Shown here: piece after piece, positions 11,402-23,327 of the stretch
Layout of the letters: every line of letters starts with the position of its first letter
Numbering within the stretch: position 1 is the first letter of the stretch
Assembly: GCA_026075535.2 (NCBI GenBank)
Contig: AP026545.1
Coordinates: 7,564,001-7,628,000 of the forward strand
Reading direction: 5' to 3'
Source of the DNA: Tricholoma matsutake
Taxonomy: Eukaryota; Basidiomycota; Agaricomycetes; Agaricales; Tricholomataceae
Length of the DNA: 64,000 nucleotides
Translations under genes and position numbers: made by a program
The notes under the pieces: model-generated
What the model was told of the DNA's origin: nothing
Seen by the model: the letters and a program-made list of their open reading frames with translations, nothing else
The model's database searches: none

Positions 11402-12911
11402 CTTATTTGGCTTATTTGGCTTAAACCCCAATTAAGGGAATTAAGGGGAATTAAGGAAAATAAGTTCATTTTTTCCCTTAAAACTGATAACCGTTAAGCA
11501 GATATAATCAACCAAGCGGTATAAGCAATATGTAAGCCATAAGGAGCATGTAATCCCTTAAGGTCTTAAGGACTTTTTTGAATTTTCTTCCAAGTCCCTC
11601 TCAGCATTTCCTGAAAATGGAAATTCAAACTCAGCATCACCGATGTCACACATTGTTTGTGTTCAATCCACTGCTTCCGCTCCACACCTCTACACCACCA
11701 TATCCCTGCCAGCCAGAGCCACTAGTGACTGCAAGCAAGATTCATATTCTATGTATGTTGTAACAATGAGACGGTGCCAAGACACCCACGCCTAGGACGA
11801 CGACCCAGGATGGGACCAGGAGAACCCACTGCTGTGAGCCCCTGCTTGCAGGGTGGATGGAGGGACAAATGACAAAGATGAAGATGAACCACGAGGGGGA
11901 GAGGATGATGACAATGAATGACAAACTACTACCACAGCACCTCTAACCACCACGGTGAACAACTGCTCACAGGGTACAAACGGGGAGCAACGAGATGGGA
12001 CAACAATGCCAGGGGACCAGGATGGAGAGGGGTACGAATGACGCATGCGGCAAGGAGGAAGAGAACGGTGATGGGGCCAAAAAAAACATCAAAAGGCGAG
12101 TTTTTTTTCTTTCCCCTTTTCTAATTTCATTTCCTTGTGGCTAACAACAAAAATTTTAGGTAGTGATTTTACTATTGACAATGATGACGGGCACCCCCTG
12201 ATCAACCCCCACTACTGCTATGAGCCCCTGTTTGTGGGGTGGTTAGGTGGTAGCATGACCATATGCCCACGAGGAAGGCCACAAGGACAATGGGGTGACA
12301 TGACAGCAGCACCCACCATAGCAGGTACCACGATGCGAGGAACGCTGCCACCCCTCACCCCCCATCATCTCCCTCACAGCGAGACGGGGTTTTTCGCTTT
12401 GTAGCATTGAGATGGCACAACACCCAACCAGGACACCATAACAACGAACAGCATGCCACCAGCCAACAGCCTCGCAAGCAACCGCTTGGGTGGATTGCGG
12501 GTGGAATGACAACGATGACAAGGCCACCATGATGATGGGGGAGCAGCAATGATTGGGGGCAAAGGGGAACATTTAGGACAGTGAAAAGGGGTGTCGAGTG
12601 GGGGTTGGGTAAACACATGGGAACGACGGGAGCAGGGATGAAACCATAGTCAGTGATGTGCTTATATATATATATTATTCTTATTTTTTTGCTTAAACTG
12701 CTGCTTAAGTTTCCTTATTGACATGGCTAGGCAGCCCCCTAAGAGCCCAAAAGCAGTTTAAGAAGTGATATAAGCATGAATAAGGGGAATTTTGCTTAAT
12801 TCAGGAAACGACCCTACTTATTCTAAGCAGAATTTCCTTAACAGCCATTTGCTTAATCTTCCTTAATTTCCACTTTAAGTGCAATAAGGAGACATTAAGC
12901 ATAATAAGTTA
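11402..12911. mobile_element. 1.5-kb TTAAG-rich insertion in transporter exon 1
   Basis: It separates two in-frame pieces of the transporter N-terminus (...KIKDQ and LDFPDEES...). Both ends are rich in GCTTA/CTTAA words. The left end reads CTTATTTGGCTTA and the right end reversed reads CTTATTATGCTTA, a rough inverted repeat. I could not settle a target duplication; TTA on each side is possible. The interior holds a copy of the hairpin cassette (12061-12245) but no coding domain. Confidence 0.6.
12061..12245 (+). repeat. Hairpin-intron-hairpin cassette, copy 1
   Basis: A degenerate GGGGCC...GGCGAG segment is followed by a pyrimidine-rich stretch with CTAAC and ending TTTTAG (acceptor after 12159). 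Then comes the conserved start GTAGTGATTTTACTATTG and a GAGCCCCTGTTTGTGGGG hairpin near 12221-12240. It shares order and landmarks with copies at 49900 and 50360. Confidence 0.5.
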
Positions 12912-14819
12912 GTGTTGGATTTTCCTGATGAAGAAAGCCTTCTTTCCCTTCCCGATCCAGGTTCTTAGGAAAGACTACTTGCTGAATGCAAACTAGTACA
13001 GAAACTGGATACGAGGCTGTTACCAACTGTCGTCATCATTTCCCTGATGAACTATCTTGACGTCCGTGTTCTCTTTTGCTTATAAATGCAAAAGCTTATG
13101 ATTTTCCATGCACCAGCATAATGGAATCACAATGGCTCATCTACAAGGCATGGAGCAAGACTTACGTCTCACAGGCATGTAGTTCTTGCGCATCACAAAG
13201 CCATTCTATATCACTCCCTAGATGTTCAATATGCGACAGTCACTGCAGTCCTTTATGCATCATATTGTCCTGCTCAGATTCCTTCAAATATGGTTGGTTG
13301 GTTCATCTCATCACTGGCAGGATGCAAGTTGATGACTCATGAGTTCAATCTAGATCCTTAATTGAGTAACGAGGTGTGTATCCAGCTAGAGCCAGTCATA
13401 TGAGGGTTCTTATCGCGGACAGACCATCATGGTACATAGGCAGTTGTGTTGTACTCTGGGGTCTGACTAGCGCTCTCACCGGAGTCTGTTCCCAGATCAT
13501 TTTTGTCGTTAGCCAGTTGATTGATACTGCCCAGGTAACAAAAGACTTTCCAGGAATAGTGGCATGCCGTGTCTTTATTGGTCTTCCTGAAGCAGCTTTC
13601 TACCTGGGCTCAATTTACCTCTTGTCACGATGGTATACTAAGAAGGTCAGGCATGCCAACAAGATGATACAACGAGTTAGCCTCATCCTCAACTTTTATA
13701 CAGGAGCTGGCTTTCCAGTCTGCTGTCCTTTATGTTGGCCTCCTTATTTCGAATGCATTTGGCTCTGTGGGGGCATTTTTTCAAGTAACTTGTTGCATCT
13801 GGATTTTATCTATTTTCTTAGTTAATGGCTGCTGGAATTCTTTTGACAATGGAGGGTAAACGAGGTATTCGAGCTTGGCGGTGGTGAGTGCAATCTTTCC
13901 GTTGCCTCCTCATCTAACACAGGTTGTTTGTCGCACAAGGCTGTTTTTTATCGAGGTATGACGCTAGTATACGTGAGTGATTGGCTTTTACATGTTCCCA
14001 CACAGGGTTCAATCACAATCATTATCGGTTTTCTTAGCATGTAAGCATTGAACTGTTCTCATCTAGGGACTACCATGGATGGCCATCATCTGGGTGACCA
14101 TCCATGGATATGACATATGGATGGATGGATATGGATATGGATATTTCATGGGTGATATCCATGGATGAATGGATGGTTACTATTAAATTTAAATAAATGA
14201 GTAATTCCGAGTTCTGAATTTATTGAGACGAGGTATTGTCGATTGAGCTGGCTGGATGTCTCATCTGATCTATTAGTGTGGTAATTGCCAAAGTGGCCTA
14301 TTTTGATTCTCATCCATTTCGGATCTTGCGAGGTCCCTTTAGTAACCCCCCTCCCCTTTTTCGCCCATGAACATCAGTCGAAATGGAATGGCCAGAAGTG
14401 GGGCCCTGATTCTACAAAAACCAAGCCAAAGCCAGCTGGCCACTGCAATAGTGGCTGTGTATGCTCTAAGTGGGTAAAGCCCCCAGCCCCCTACAGAACT
14501 CAGAATTGCCATGCAACACAATGGCCCTCTAGCACAAGTATAGTCTTGGTAAGGAATGACAGTACTTTACTGTCCCCCACATAATCCGCACAGACTCCAC
14601 ATGGACTCCTAGCTGTCTGTGGACTCTGAGCAGAATCCTACCAGAGTCTGAGCAGAGTCCTAGCTGTCTGCATGGAGTCTGCGGACAGTCCTCGGACTCT
14701 GCCCAGAGTCTCAGTAAAAAAAATTTCAGAGTTGTAAAGACAAAAGTTGGATCAAAATCCGAGCAGAGTCCGAGCAAAGTCCTAGCTTGCAGGTGACTTA
14801 GTGATTAAATTTAGTTCAG

Positions 14820-15190
14820 TCCCTCACATAGTGATGTTATAACTTTTTGTGCTGAGTTCGAAAATGACATCTGTATGATGTGACTTATATGTAGAACATA
14901 GTGATGTTATATACCATTCTGACCGGATTTTTATGCTGAGTTTGAAAATGATATCCATCTGATCATGTGACCTACCATATAGAACATAGTGATGTTATAT
15001 ACCATTCTGACTGCAATTTTCAGCCGAGTTTGAAAATCACCCTTGCATAGTCATGTGACCTACCATATATGGAACATAGTGATGTTATATACCATTCTGA
15101 CCACAATTTTCAGCTGAGTTTGAAAATCACCCTTGCATAGTCATGTGACACTGTATATAAAACATAGTGATGGTACATACAATTTTGACC
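14820..15190. repeat. Tandem repeat of about 87-89 bp
   Basis: The phrase ACATAGTGATGTTAT recurs near 14826, 14896, 14983, 15072 and (degenerate) 15161, each followed by an ATTCTGACC and GAGTTTGAAAAT block. A further diverged unit lies at about 15420-15490. It lies inside the hAT element, upstream of the transposase remnant. Confidence 0.75.
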
Positions 15191-15509
15191 AGATTTTTTA
15201 ATCTGAGTTTCACATGCTTTTTCTTGACATTCTTGCTCTCTTTGAATGATCAAGTAAAGCCATTAAGGCATCATCAAGATATACCTCTTGTATTTTTGTC
15301 ATTCTCACACTTTTATTGAATGATCAAATCCAATTGGTGTGTGAAATATGGAATCATCAAGATATCCTGGCAGGATATTTAGTGTCATATTAGAGTATGT
15401 TGAAGGGAAACTTTTGAAAAGTGTTGTTATACACCATTCTGACCTGCTTTTCATGCCAAGTTTGAAAATGACTGTCATGTGACCTACTATCAAGGAGGTT
15501 GGAGGAATC

Positions 15510-15908
15510 ATGAAGTACTGGCATCAAGCCATTGAGCAGCAACCTCAGTTAGCAAAGATGGGGCTTGATTTTTGCCCAGCACCAGGTAAGTGTAATAATT
15601 CTTATTTTTGCTTCTACTCAGACACTCTTTTAGCATCATCAGTGGATGCTGAATGTGCATTCGCAGTTGGCAGGCTTGAGATCAATCACCTTCAGCATAA
15701 CACCAGCCCACAGACCTTCAAGGCTCAAGTTGCATTTGGATCTTGGGCCAAAACTCCACTCTATTCAGGACTTTCAGAAACCATTAAGACTGTTCAGAAG
15801 CAAATGGGAAGTGAAGAGCAGGTGGGACCTCAGAAAGAAGTTGATGAGACTGAGTTGGAAGATGAGGTAGAAGAGACAGATGAAGAATCCAGGTTTTGGA
15901 GAACTTGA
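15510..15908 (+). pseudogene. hAT transposase, C-terminal dimerisation region
   Basis: Two exons joined by a 48-nt intron (15586-15633, GTAAGT...TTTTAG). The first ends QPQLAKMGLDFCPAPA. The second begins SSVDAECAFAVGRL, matching the hATC signature (S-V-x-x-E-R-A-F-S-x-G-R-L in the family), and continues to an acidic tail ending at 15908. The catalytic and DNA-binding parts are absent. Because the intron length is a multiple of three, the frame stays open with or without splicing. Confidence 0.8.
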
Positions 15909-16049
15909 ATTGTAATTGTACAAATTCCTATGGTATTTCAGATGTATTTCAAAGTAATATTTATTGGTGTAAAACCATTTTCTAATTAAAAGAAGCAGTC
16001 TTAAGTACAAACTTTACTCAGTATAATAGATAACATCATGTGTGCCAAC

Positions 16050-16432
16050 TAGTGTTGCCATGACTTCAAGTCAGACTTTTTGATTGCTGTATATCTCTGC
16101 AAGCACATCATCATAGGATGTAAACAAATCAATGCAGGGTACATATTTATTGCTGCTATCAACAAATCCAAAAACTACGTAAATCAGATTACTACATCTT
16201 GAGTTATTGACCGACTAAAATTCTGACTTTTTATATACAAAAAGTCAGAATTTTAGTTGGTCAATAACTCAAGATGTAGTAATCCGATTTATGTAATTTT
16301 TGGATTGGTCAATAGCAGTGATAAATATGTACCCCACATCAATTAGTTTATGCTCTACAATGATGTACTTACAGAGATATACAGCAATCAAAAAAGTCTG
16401 ACTTGAAGACATGGGCCCTCATGGCAACACTA
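16050..16432. mobile_element. Foldback MITE nested in the hAT element
   Basis: A 383-bp near-complete palindrome with arms meeting at about 16230-16240 (TTTTTATATACAAAAAGTC). Its ends read TAGTGTTGCCATGA, and the 8-bp flank GTGCCAAC is exactly duplicated (16042-16049 and 16433-16440). No coding capacity. The end sequence resembles that of the larger element 23328-27951, suggesting the same hAT family. Confidence 0.88.
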
Positions 16433-17737
16433 GTGCCAACTGCCAACAAGGCACTCCAGCAGGTAATTGACCTTGCAAAAACATTTTAATAGACTATGGT
16501 ACATATATTAGAGCATTTGAGAGCATAAAAAATAGTAGTATTCATATGGATACCCATGGATGATCCATGGATCCACCCATATCCATGGACTTCAGTACAT
16601 CATCCATGGATATTCACCCGGATGGACCTGGGTCCATCCACGGTAGTCCCTATTCTCATCATACGATTTTTCACTTACAAAATTCACTCAGGTGGGCATT
16701 GCCAGACTATGTTTGTGGTTATTACCCACCTTAATCATTGACTTACTTTTTTATCAGCCACATAATATGCACTGGATTATGGGCGCAGACCGCCAGCTTG
16801 CGCAAGCCTGACCCCCATGGATTGTGGCATCCCTTGTTTGTTGCCTCAATGCATGGCATGCTGGTTAGTCATTTTCATAACCCCAATGTAGTTGCTTACC
16901 AACTGTGCGTCTTGTAGACAAAACAGGAGAACACCTTTTCCACATAGCTGTTTGGTGGTGGGGAGTCATTCTCGGTTTCATAATCGCTCTATCTACGATG
17001 TCAATTGCTGGCCGTTATGTGACCTTGTTCCTCATGGCTTGTGGACTTGTCGGTGAGTCCAATCGCAGATATTTGATGCTGGGAACATGACGCATTCCAG
17101 GCACTGCAATGAATCTTGTGTGGGTACCGAATGCCGTCCCTCGCCCACCAGCATAAGTAAGATTGATATTTCATTCTTCCAGAATATGACAGATTATACT
17201 TGTCTAGAAAACGAGCTGCTGCCATAGGTATAGTTAACGGGTGTGGCAACATCAGAAACCTGTAAAGAGCATTCAACTCCAACATCATTTTGCAGAAATC
17301 TGCTGGACGGATGTATCGTGGATTTCTACTGAATAGGCTGACTCCAATTCAACTCCTGGCTTGACTCATGTCTTGACTTGTACTCAGCATCGGTTCATAT
17401 ACCTGGAAGGTGGCATGGGGTCCAAAATATCATCAATCTATGGGGATATCTCTTGCCGCTTTGGTCTTCAGTACTGTACTATCATTAAGTCGGTCTCGTT
17501 CAGTTTCTTGGTTGTATAATGTTGCTCACTCTTTGTAAGTCATCTGCCAAATGCTCATTAACAAGAACAAGAAATTGGACGCAGATGAGAAGGCAGCATT
17601 AGAAGGAGCAAACCAAGTTATGATTGCAGAGGCTGCCCATCTGGAAGGTATAACCTTCGAGCAAGCGCTGGAGAGACGGAAAGGTTATCAGTATCTATAT
17701 TGATGACACTGTTGCTCTGATTCTTCCTGGATTCTCA

Positions 17738-17770
17738 GGACATTACTTCAAACCACATAGTTGTGACAGT
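17738..17770 (+). repeat. Old LTR remnant split by the P-like element (left part)
   Basis: TACTTCAAACCACATAG and the following GTGACAGT continue at 23162 after the P-like element, with GTGACC, TTACTGATTAGTTACA and a CTTGTTTGTAG-like stretch to about 23270. The same text occurs at 24120 and 25725 in an LTR beginning TGTTGGACTA, so this is a diverged copy of that LTR. Confidence 0.6.
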
Positions 17771-20700
17771 CAAGGGGTACCCAGGATGTTAGTAATGACA
17801 CGGGGTCGGTAAATTTTGTTAAGAGGATATGGGCTATCCCCTCCCCCTTCCTGTGGGATATTACTACTATATATGGAAATAATTATGTAATTTGATAGAC
17901 TAGTGTCGAGGATGCTTTGCATGTATCTCACACCGCCAGCCCCTGGGAGCATATTGGAGGTTGAGGCACTCCAAATGAAACTATTGACAGACAAATAAAT
18001 AAGTTCCATATCTAAGTTCTATGAAATGCACGTACCCATGCAGTCTCACACCCTTGGTAACCACAGACCACAGCAGTCATCGATGTCACAATTCTCTCCT
18101 CTGATGCAATGGGTAACCCACATATACATGCTGTGATCTCTCCCATATCCCTCATCTTTCTGGTACGTCCATGTCGTGTTGGTTCCGCCTCGATGATGAA
18201 CTCAGTTTGATTTGTTGCAATAAGCACCTGCCGCTCGCCTGACTCGGAGTCGCCTTGATTCATTTCTGGAAAAATACGGTACATAAATAATGAATTGATT
18301 ATAGGCAATGGCTCACCTTGGGGTTGGTGACAATCATCTTCAACAGGTTCAGTCTCGGATTCAGCCTCGGATTCAGATGTGGAAGACTTGGACTCAGAAC
18401 CACTTGAACCTGCTTGAATATCCTCGAACACGTCCTCCTCATGGCACAGAAGAGTTTGTGCAGCTTCTGTTTCCCCATGTTGTAGTGCTGGACCACTGAA
18501 TTGGAAAGTTTAAAGATATGGAAAGGCGAGAGACAATGTTCGACATACCACTCTGAAGACAGGGTAAAATGCGAGCTATGGTTCTCAGAAATGGTGAGTG
18601 GAGACTTCATGGGCTTTCTTTGATGTGTTTTATGGTGACTGTCCCATTTGATTGATAGACCAGTTCGTTCTGAGTTGGAGATAGAGAAATTGCTGAAATG
18701 ATGGGCGAGATCTCCAGAAGGGTGATGTTTTGTGAAATGTACTTTCAGATTGTACTTCCACACAGCACTGGATGATGATGGGCAAAGGGGGCATATGACT
18801 GGAACATTTGTACATGGAGAACTTGGTGCTTCCGTCGCAGCTGACAAGTAAGCAAAATGTTGAAGATTTGGACAATGAGATTTTTGATGGTCGACCTGGC
18901 AAGAGCTTCCAGCACCCTTGCACTTTCGAAGGTAAAAGACACAAGATGGAGCAGGGCGAAGGCAGAGGCCGCAGAGCTCAAGCAAGGTATCAATAGATTT
19001 GTCGAAAAGAAGATGTGCAGCCACATGTTCCAAAACTTTCTGGACATGTTCAGGGTCCCAGAGCGTGGGTGGCTGGCAGTGTGAGCATTTACCCAATTCA
19101 GTACCAAGTCCGTAAATATCTTCCTCTTTTCCTTCAGCAGTGCAAAGAAATGCAGCACGATCTAGTAGGAAAAGTAAGCTGCTGCATTGAAGTCATTTCA
19201 ATGGCATTGAACATACCACCTGATCTGTAAGGAAACTGGTCAGTCCACTTTTGCAGGGAAGGTAACCGAGCATTGTCTTCAAGAGACATCAAACTGAACA
19301 ACAAAGTGGCTAAAGCACGCAAGTCTCCACTTTGGAAAACATAGACAGCTTCCCCTGTACATTCTGTAACAACAATGGGATCGATAACTTGAATAAAGGC
19401 ACCGCACATTTTGAACACCTTTGTTTCCATCTTTTGATTCCATCTCCATTCCACCTTGTCAATGAAAAATTCAGCCCCCATATCATTTGGTCTGATTGTT
19501 TTGACAATCTGACAAATTTGGAATTGTATAACAACCACCGGTTCCATCAGGAGTTTAACGTCAATTTCAACAGTAGCATTGAAGTCAAAAATGATATCGC
19601 TAACATGTATGATTGCAAGGAATAATCGTCCTTCACAATTGATGATGGTGGCAGCAGGATCACCAACACAGAGGGTAGATGAGCCAAATATTGAGCTTGA
19701 CTCAATAGCATTTGGAGTAGTTGATGATTTGGAAAATCGGCCACCGCCTGCTATTTGTGTCATGCGATCGGTTGATCCAGGGATCCTTGAGAAAGTAGCG
19801 TGCTCTAGTTCATGGAGAACTTGAGCCTTTGACACCATCTTGCCATTCCCAGCATTGATGAAGGGGTTGTACTTCCCGCAACTGTCCTGGTTTTCTTCAA
19901 CGTTGATATGGTCCTCAAGGTTAAGTGGTTCTGCTGTGTCCTCCTCAAGTGCGGCTGTTACTGTGTTCAGGTCAACACGGTGGAATGATGCAGTTTTGGT
20001 GGGAGTGGTGTTGACTGCTTCATTTTCTTCATCTTCATCTTCAGCATTTTCAAATCGTCCGAATGGATAAAGCAGGTCAACTCCAGTTCTCTCCATTTCA
20101 GCAAAGTGTAACGAAACACTGAGAGATGCAAATTCAGTCTCGATTAACTGGTGCCCTTCATTCCATGCAGTGAGCAGAACAACAGACTCCAGTGACACAT
20201 CACCCTTCCAGGTTTTTGGGCTGATATGGTCAATGCTTGACAGTACATCACCGTTGCTGTCCTCAATCATGTGAAGCTTAAGCCGCTGAGGTCCATGGTC
20301 CCACTCTGGATGCAATGAAAACACATTGAGGCATTTGATGGCATGTGATAGACGTGTTGTCAGAGAGGACATGTCAGCGTTTGTATCATTTCCAACCATT
20401 GAGTGAACAACACCAAACGTAGACTCAAGTCGGTCTGTACCTAACAGAATAAGCCAAAATGAACCGTTTGGATTATGTATCTTGGCCTTTGTGACACAAA
20501 AGTAAGCATTCTTCACCATCAATATGATATCTTTGTAAGTCAAAGAAGGAAGGGTCTTGCTTCATGCATTTTGGAATGTGAATAGAAATGTAGCAAGATG
20601 AGCTGCAGTGCTCAGATGTTTCAATTGCTTGTGTAAGCTAAGGGTTACTTGGACAAATGGAAGAACAAGATGCTGGAAAAGTTTCCCCAGGATTCGGAGT

Positions 20701-23161
20701 GCATCACGTGCCGTTGTGAAACTAGGTTTGTCGGTGCCAATGGGATGTTGGAGTGACCAAATTTCTTTCAGAAGAGTGTAACAAACAGGAACATTTTGCT
20801 TGTCTGTTGGGTCAAGGAGGTTGTCAATACAAACTGAAGATAGTCTGGATTCCTTGAGATGAAACCGCAGTAGGGCCGGAGTGACCTGAGTGTCGAGAAT
20901 CAGCACACCAGACTTTCTCAGTAACAGATTTTGACATCGTTTCATAATGTGCTTGGGGTCTTTATCAGTCATGAGGTTGTTGTTCCCGACAAGGAAGTTC
21001 ATAAGCCGCATTCCACCCAGAATAGTGTACAGCAGACTTTGCTCATCCAATAGTTGGCTTTGGGTCAGAGCTGTAAGTGAAGCACCATGGTGACTCTTGC
21101 CATCAGAGGCAATGAAATACATTGAGACACCAATCGACTTCATCTCAGCAACACATGCATCGATAACGAGAGAAATGAGTTGTCTGTGTACCTCAGCATC
21201 CTCTCTCTTGCAAGTTCCCGAAGCTAAAAATGGTCAAAATTCAGCGATGTGGTGATCATCAGATAACAATCCAATGGAAAAGACAGATGTCTAGAAGTTC
21301 AGTTTAGTAGATGTACAAATGGGATTTATCATGACACACGCACCTCTTTGGCATAATGACATTCTCCATCCAAAATACCTCGGAATAGCACTTTGACATC
21401 ATTGATCGAGCAGAATTTCAGACTGAGGTGAGCTGTGTGTTCCCGACATAAACCAAGTATGTTGTTTGTTGTGGGATCCCAGCGTGAACGCGCTTCAATA
21501 GCAATTTCATCTATCATTAGAACATATCCATATGCCCCCATTACATCCATATTTTCGAAGGCTGACTTAACATTTTGCTGTATCTCTTGCAATGTTGGAC
21601 TTCCTGGTGATGCAATGAGAGGTGAAATGGGATTGTTTTGTCTCAGGGTTGAAACCGATGGGGAACCGAGGGTTCGGTGTGCTAGCATTGCCACACGGGA
21701 GCCGCCAAGCCACAGGAACAAGATGCCACAAAGCATCTCTTCTTCCGTAAAGCCCTTAGGTTTATAGAGACCCTGGTTTGCACGATCAAGCAATTGCAGC
21801 AACCCACGTATTCCTGCACCCCGCCTCAACCCCACACAAATTAGAGCATCAACTCTCTGTGTTTTCCCTTCGCTTAATGCCATCACAAACTTCTTATAAT
21901 AGTCAAGAGTCCTAGCATGTGTGGTGAGCTGTCGTGATATGGTATGCTTTGTTATTTGCAATACATTCAGCTGATTGTTCTTACGCCGCACAATTTCAAT
22001 CAACCCTCCGATTGGTTGGTAGGCGAGCGTAGAGTTCTTGTGCATGCCATCCCTCATTCGGTCCATGATTCCTTCAACAATATTGTGCATTAGGAGCTTC
22101 TTGCATTCTTGACAAGCACGAGACTTCATAGTTGGGCTTACATAGCCATGGCAATGGATAGACAAGAGGGTGAGTTGATCATCCATGATATGAATATTCC
22201 AAGGAAGTTTAAGCTTTGCATGTAGCATAAATGGATAGGCTTCGTATGGGCTGATGCCAGGTTGCATAACTAGATGAATGCCATGACAGTGTGGAGTCAG
22301 ATTTGTGGAAGCAGAACTGGCTAGTTCGGCGGTGATGCGCTCAGCCAAATGCCTCTCAACTTCCAAGTCAATGTCAATAGGCTTCGTCTGACTGCCTGTG
22401 TTGTGTGGCATTAACCTGGGTCGTTCAACTTATTATCAGTTAGGTGCGGTCTTACTGATTCATTGCATCGAGGAGAACAGTGACCTTTCCTTCCAATAGA
22501 CCTCCCACTATCGCTTTCTCTTCTACAAGATATTCCAAGAATCCACACAGTCCTTTCACCCCTTTCAGCCCTCTCCAGATTAACATGCAGATTTCATCCT
22601 TTGGTTGTCCAAAACCTAGCAATCAGTCGAGTCGAGGGTTTACTGCCTCCCAGACTTCATCATCACTAACAGTGGCCAACTCAAACACGGCTCCTTCACG
22701 ACTAAATGATGCCAACTCATCGTCGTCTCTGGCTTCAGGCACTCCAGGCAATAACTCAAGACCCCTGCAGCATCGCATAGCCTTTGGAGTGATCCCCACA
22801 CTGTCAAACAGCCTTTCCTTTCACATGTGTTGACATCATGGACTAGTCCTTGCTGTTCTCTGGCTGGTGTGGCGGCGTGGATTAGAGACTGGGATGAGGT
22901 AGCTGCGACTATGTTTTTCAGTTTAGCTGTGGCCTTCGTGATACCAATGTCGAACAATGTGGAAATGCTTTAAACACGAAAAGAATGAAGAAGAACCGGT
23001 TGGATTTCTCATTTGACGTCTACTAGCTTCTCATTCTTTGAGTCCTGATGCTTACAAATGCACTTCTGAGCCATATATAGAAAATATTTTTAGGCTGGCT
23101 GGGGGGACCCCCTCCCCCCCCCCAACCCCATGTCACGGATCAACATCCCGGGTACCCCTTG
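17771..23161 (-). mobile_element. P-superfamily-like DNA transposon with long inverted repeats
   Basis: It is 5391 bp long. Both ends begin CAAGGGGTACCC and stay alignable for about 39 bases (then GGATGTT, TGACA, GGGGT). The 8-bp flank GTGACAGT is exactly duplicated (17763-17770 and 23162-23169). The interior is filled by one minus-strand, multi-exon transposase gene ending 130 bp from the left terminus. An 8-bp duplication fits P and hAT elements alike; the protein motifs favour P/THAP9. It interrupts an old LTR remnant downstream of the transporter. Confidence 0.85.
17900..22966 (-). pseudogene. P-like transposase with C2H2 and PHD-like fingers
   Basis: Minus-strand gene of about 1,500 codons. 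Introns whose splice phases all agree: 22416-22455, 21207-21343 (acceptor less certain), 19162-19216, 18496-18548, 18266-18316 and 17981-18035. Core motifs: MIDEIAIEARSRWDP and ILGLCREH (first Asp, near 21510), ASDGKSHHGASL (second Asp, near 21100), DKDPKHIMKRC, and GTDRLESTFG...GNDTNAD (Glu, near 20420). These parallel P/THAP9 D-D-E transposases. Downstream are Cys/His clusters including CPLC-x12-H-x3-HH, an acidic Ser-rich linker, and CICG...CGYQGC...W-FHLEC...W-C, a PHD-like finger. Damage: TGA at 22623-22625 and 20562-20564, and a 1-nt shift near 22820. The true start is not identified. Confidence 0.8.
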
Positions 23162-23327
23162 GTGACAGTGTGACCTCGGAGCTTACTGATTAGTTACAGT
23201 AATTGTTGACTTGTTTGTAGTTCTTTACGTGCTTGTTGAAGTCCAATACAACCACAGAAATCTCACGTAACCTTGCCACAGTATGTTGTGGACATGATCC
23301 TATCATATTACAGCTACTAATCTGTAG
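23162..23327 (+). repeat. Old LTR remnant, right part
   Basis: Continuation of the LTR remnant cut by the P-like element. Similarity to the LTR at 24110 is clear to about 23270. It is cut again at 23328 by a hAT-like element whose duplication ATCTGTAG flanks it exactly. Confidence 0.55.

Larger units (their letters stand above)
14064..16652 (+). mobile_element. hAT transposon inside a transporter intron
   Basis: Terminal inverted repeats read TAGGGACTACC(A/G)TGGATGG on both ends. The flanking 8-bp duplication TTCTCATC is exact (14056-14063 and 16653-16660), the hallmark of hAT. Subterminal CCATGGATATGG-like repeats are typical of hAT ends. The interior keeps only a C-terminal transposase exon pair, a tandem repeat and a nested foldback element, so it is non-autonomous. 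Removing it and one duplication leaves a 54-nt host intron (14041-16691). Confidence 0.93.
11297..17703 (+). pseudogene. MFS transporter, anion:cation symporter type, decayed
   Basis: Many-exon gene for a 12-helix plasma-membrane permease resembling fungal allantoate/nicotinate/pantothenate transporters. Visible blocks in order: N-terminus from ATG 11297; KLDTRLLPTVVIISLMNYLD (ends 13061); HLQGMEQDLRLT; VLYASYCPAQIPSNM (about 13240-13283); SWYIGSCVVLWGLTSALTG and CRVFIGLPEAAFY (13430-13610); LFFIEG; WALPDY (16692); WWWGVILGFIIALS (16945-17000); and the C-terminal tail GITFEQALERRKGYQYLY ending at 17703. Damage includes insertion 11402-12911 in exon 1, in-frame TAG and TGA codons, and loss of the middle helices between LAQA and PPWIVASL (about 16800-16815). 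The hAT insertion at 14064-16652 lies in an intron and would not itself be damaging. Confidence 0.88.

Noticed and set aside
11398..12914. Harbinger-type element with TTA target duplication
   Set aside because: TTA can be read on each side, but restoring one TTA does not give an in-frame transporter exon and the ends are only roughly inverted.
18266..18316. Treating this segment of the P-like transposase as coding
   Set aside because: It is open and a multiple of three, but it has GTGAGC and TTTTTCCAG at its ends, and removing it keeps the frame, so it is better read as an intron.
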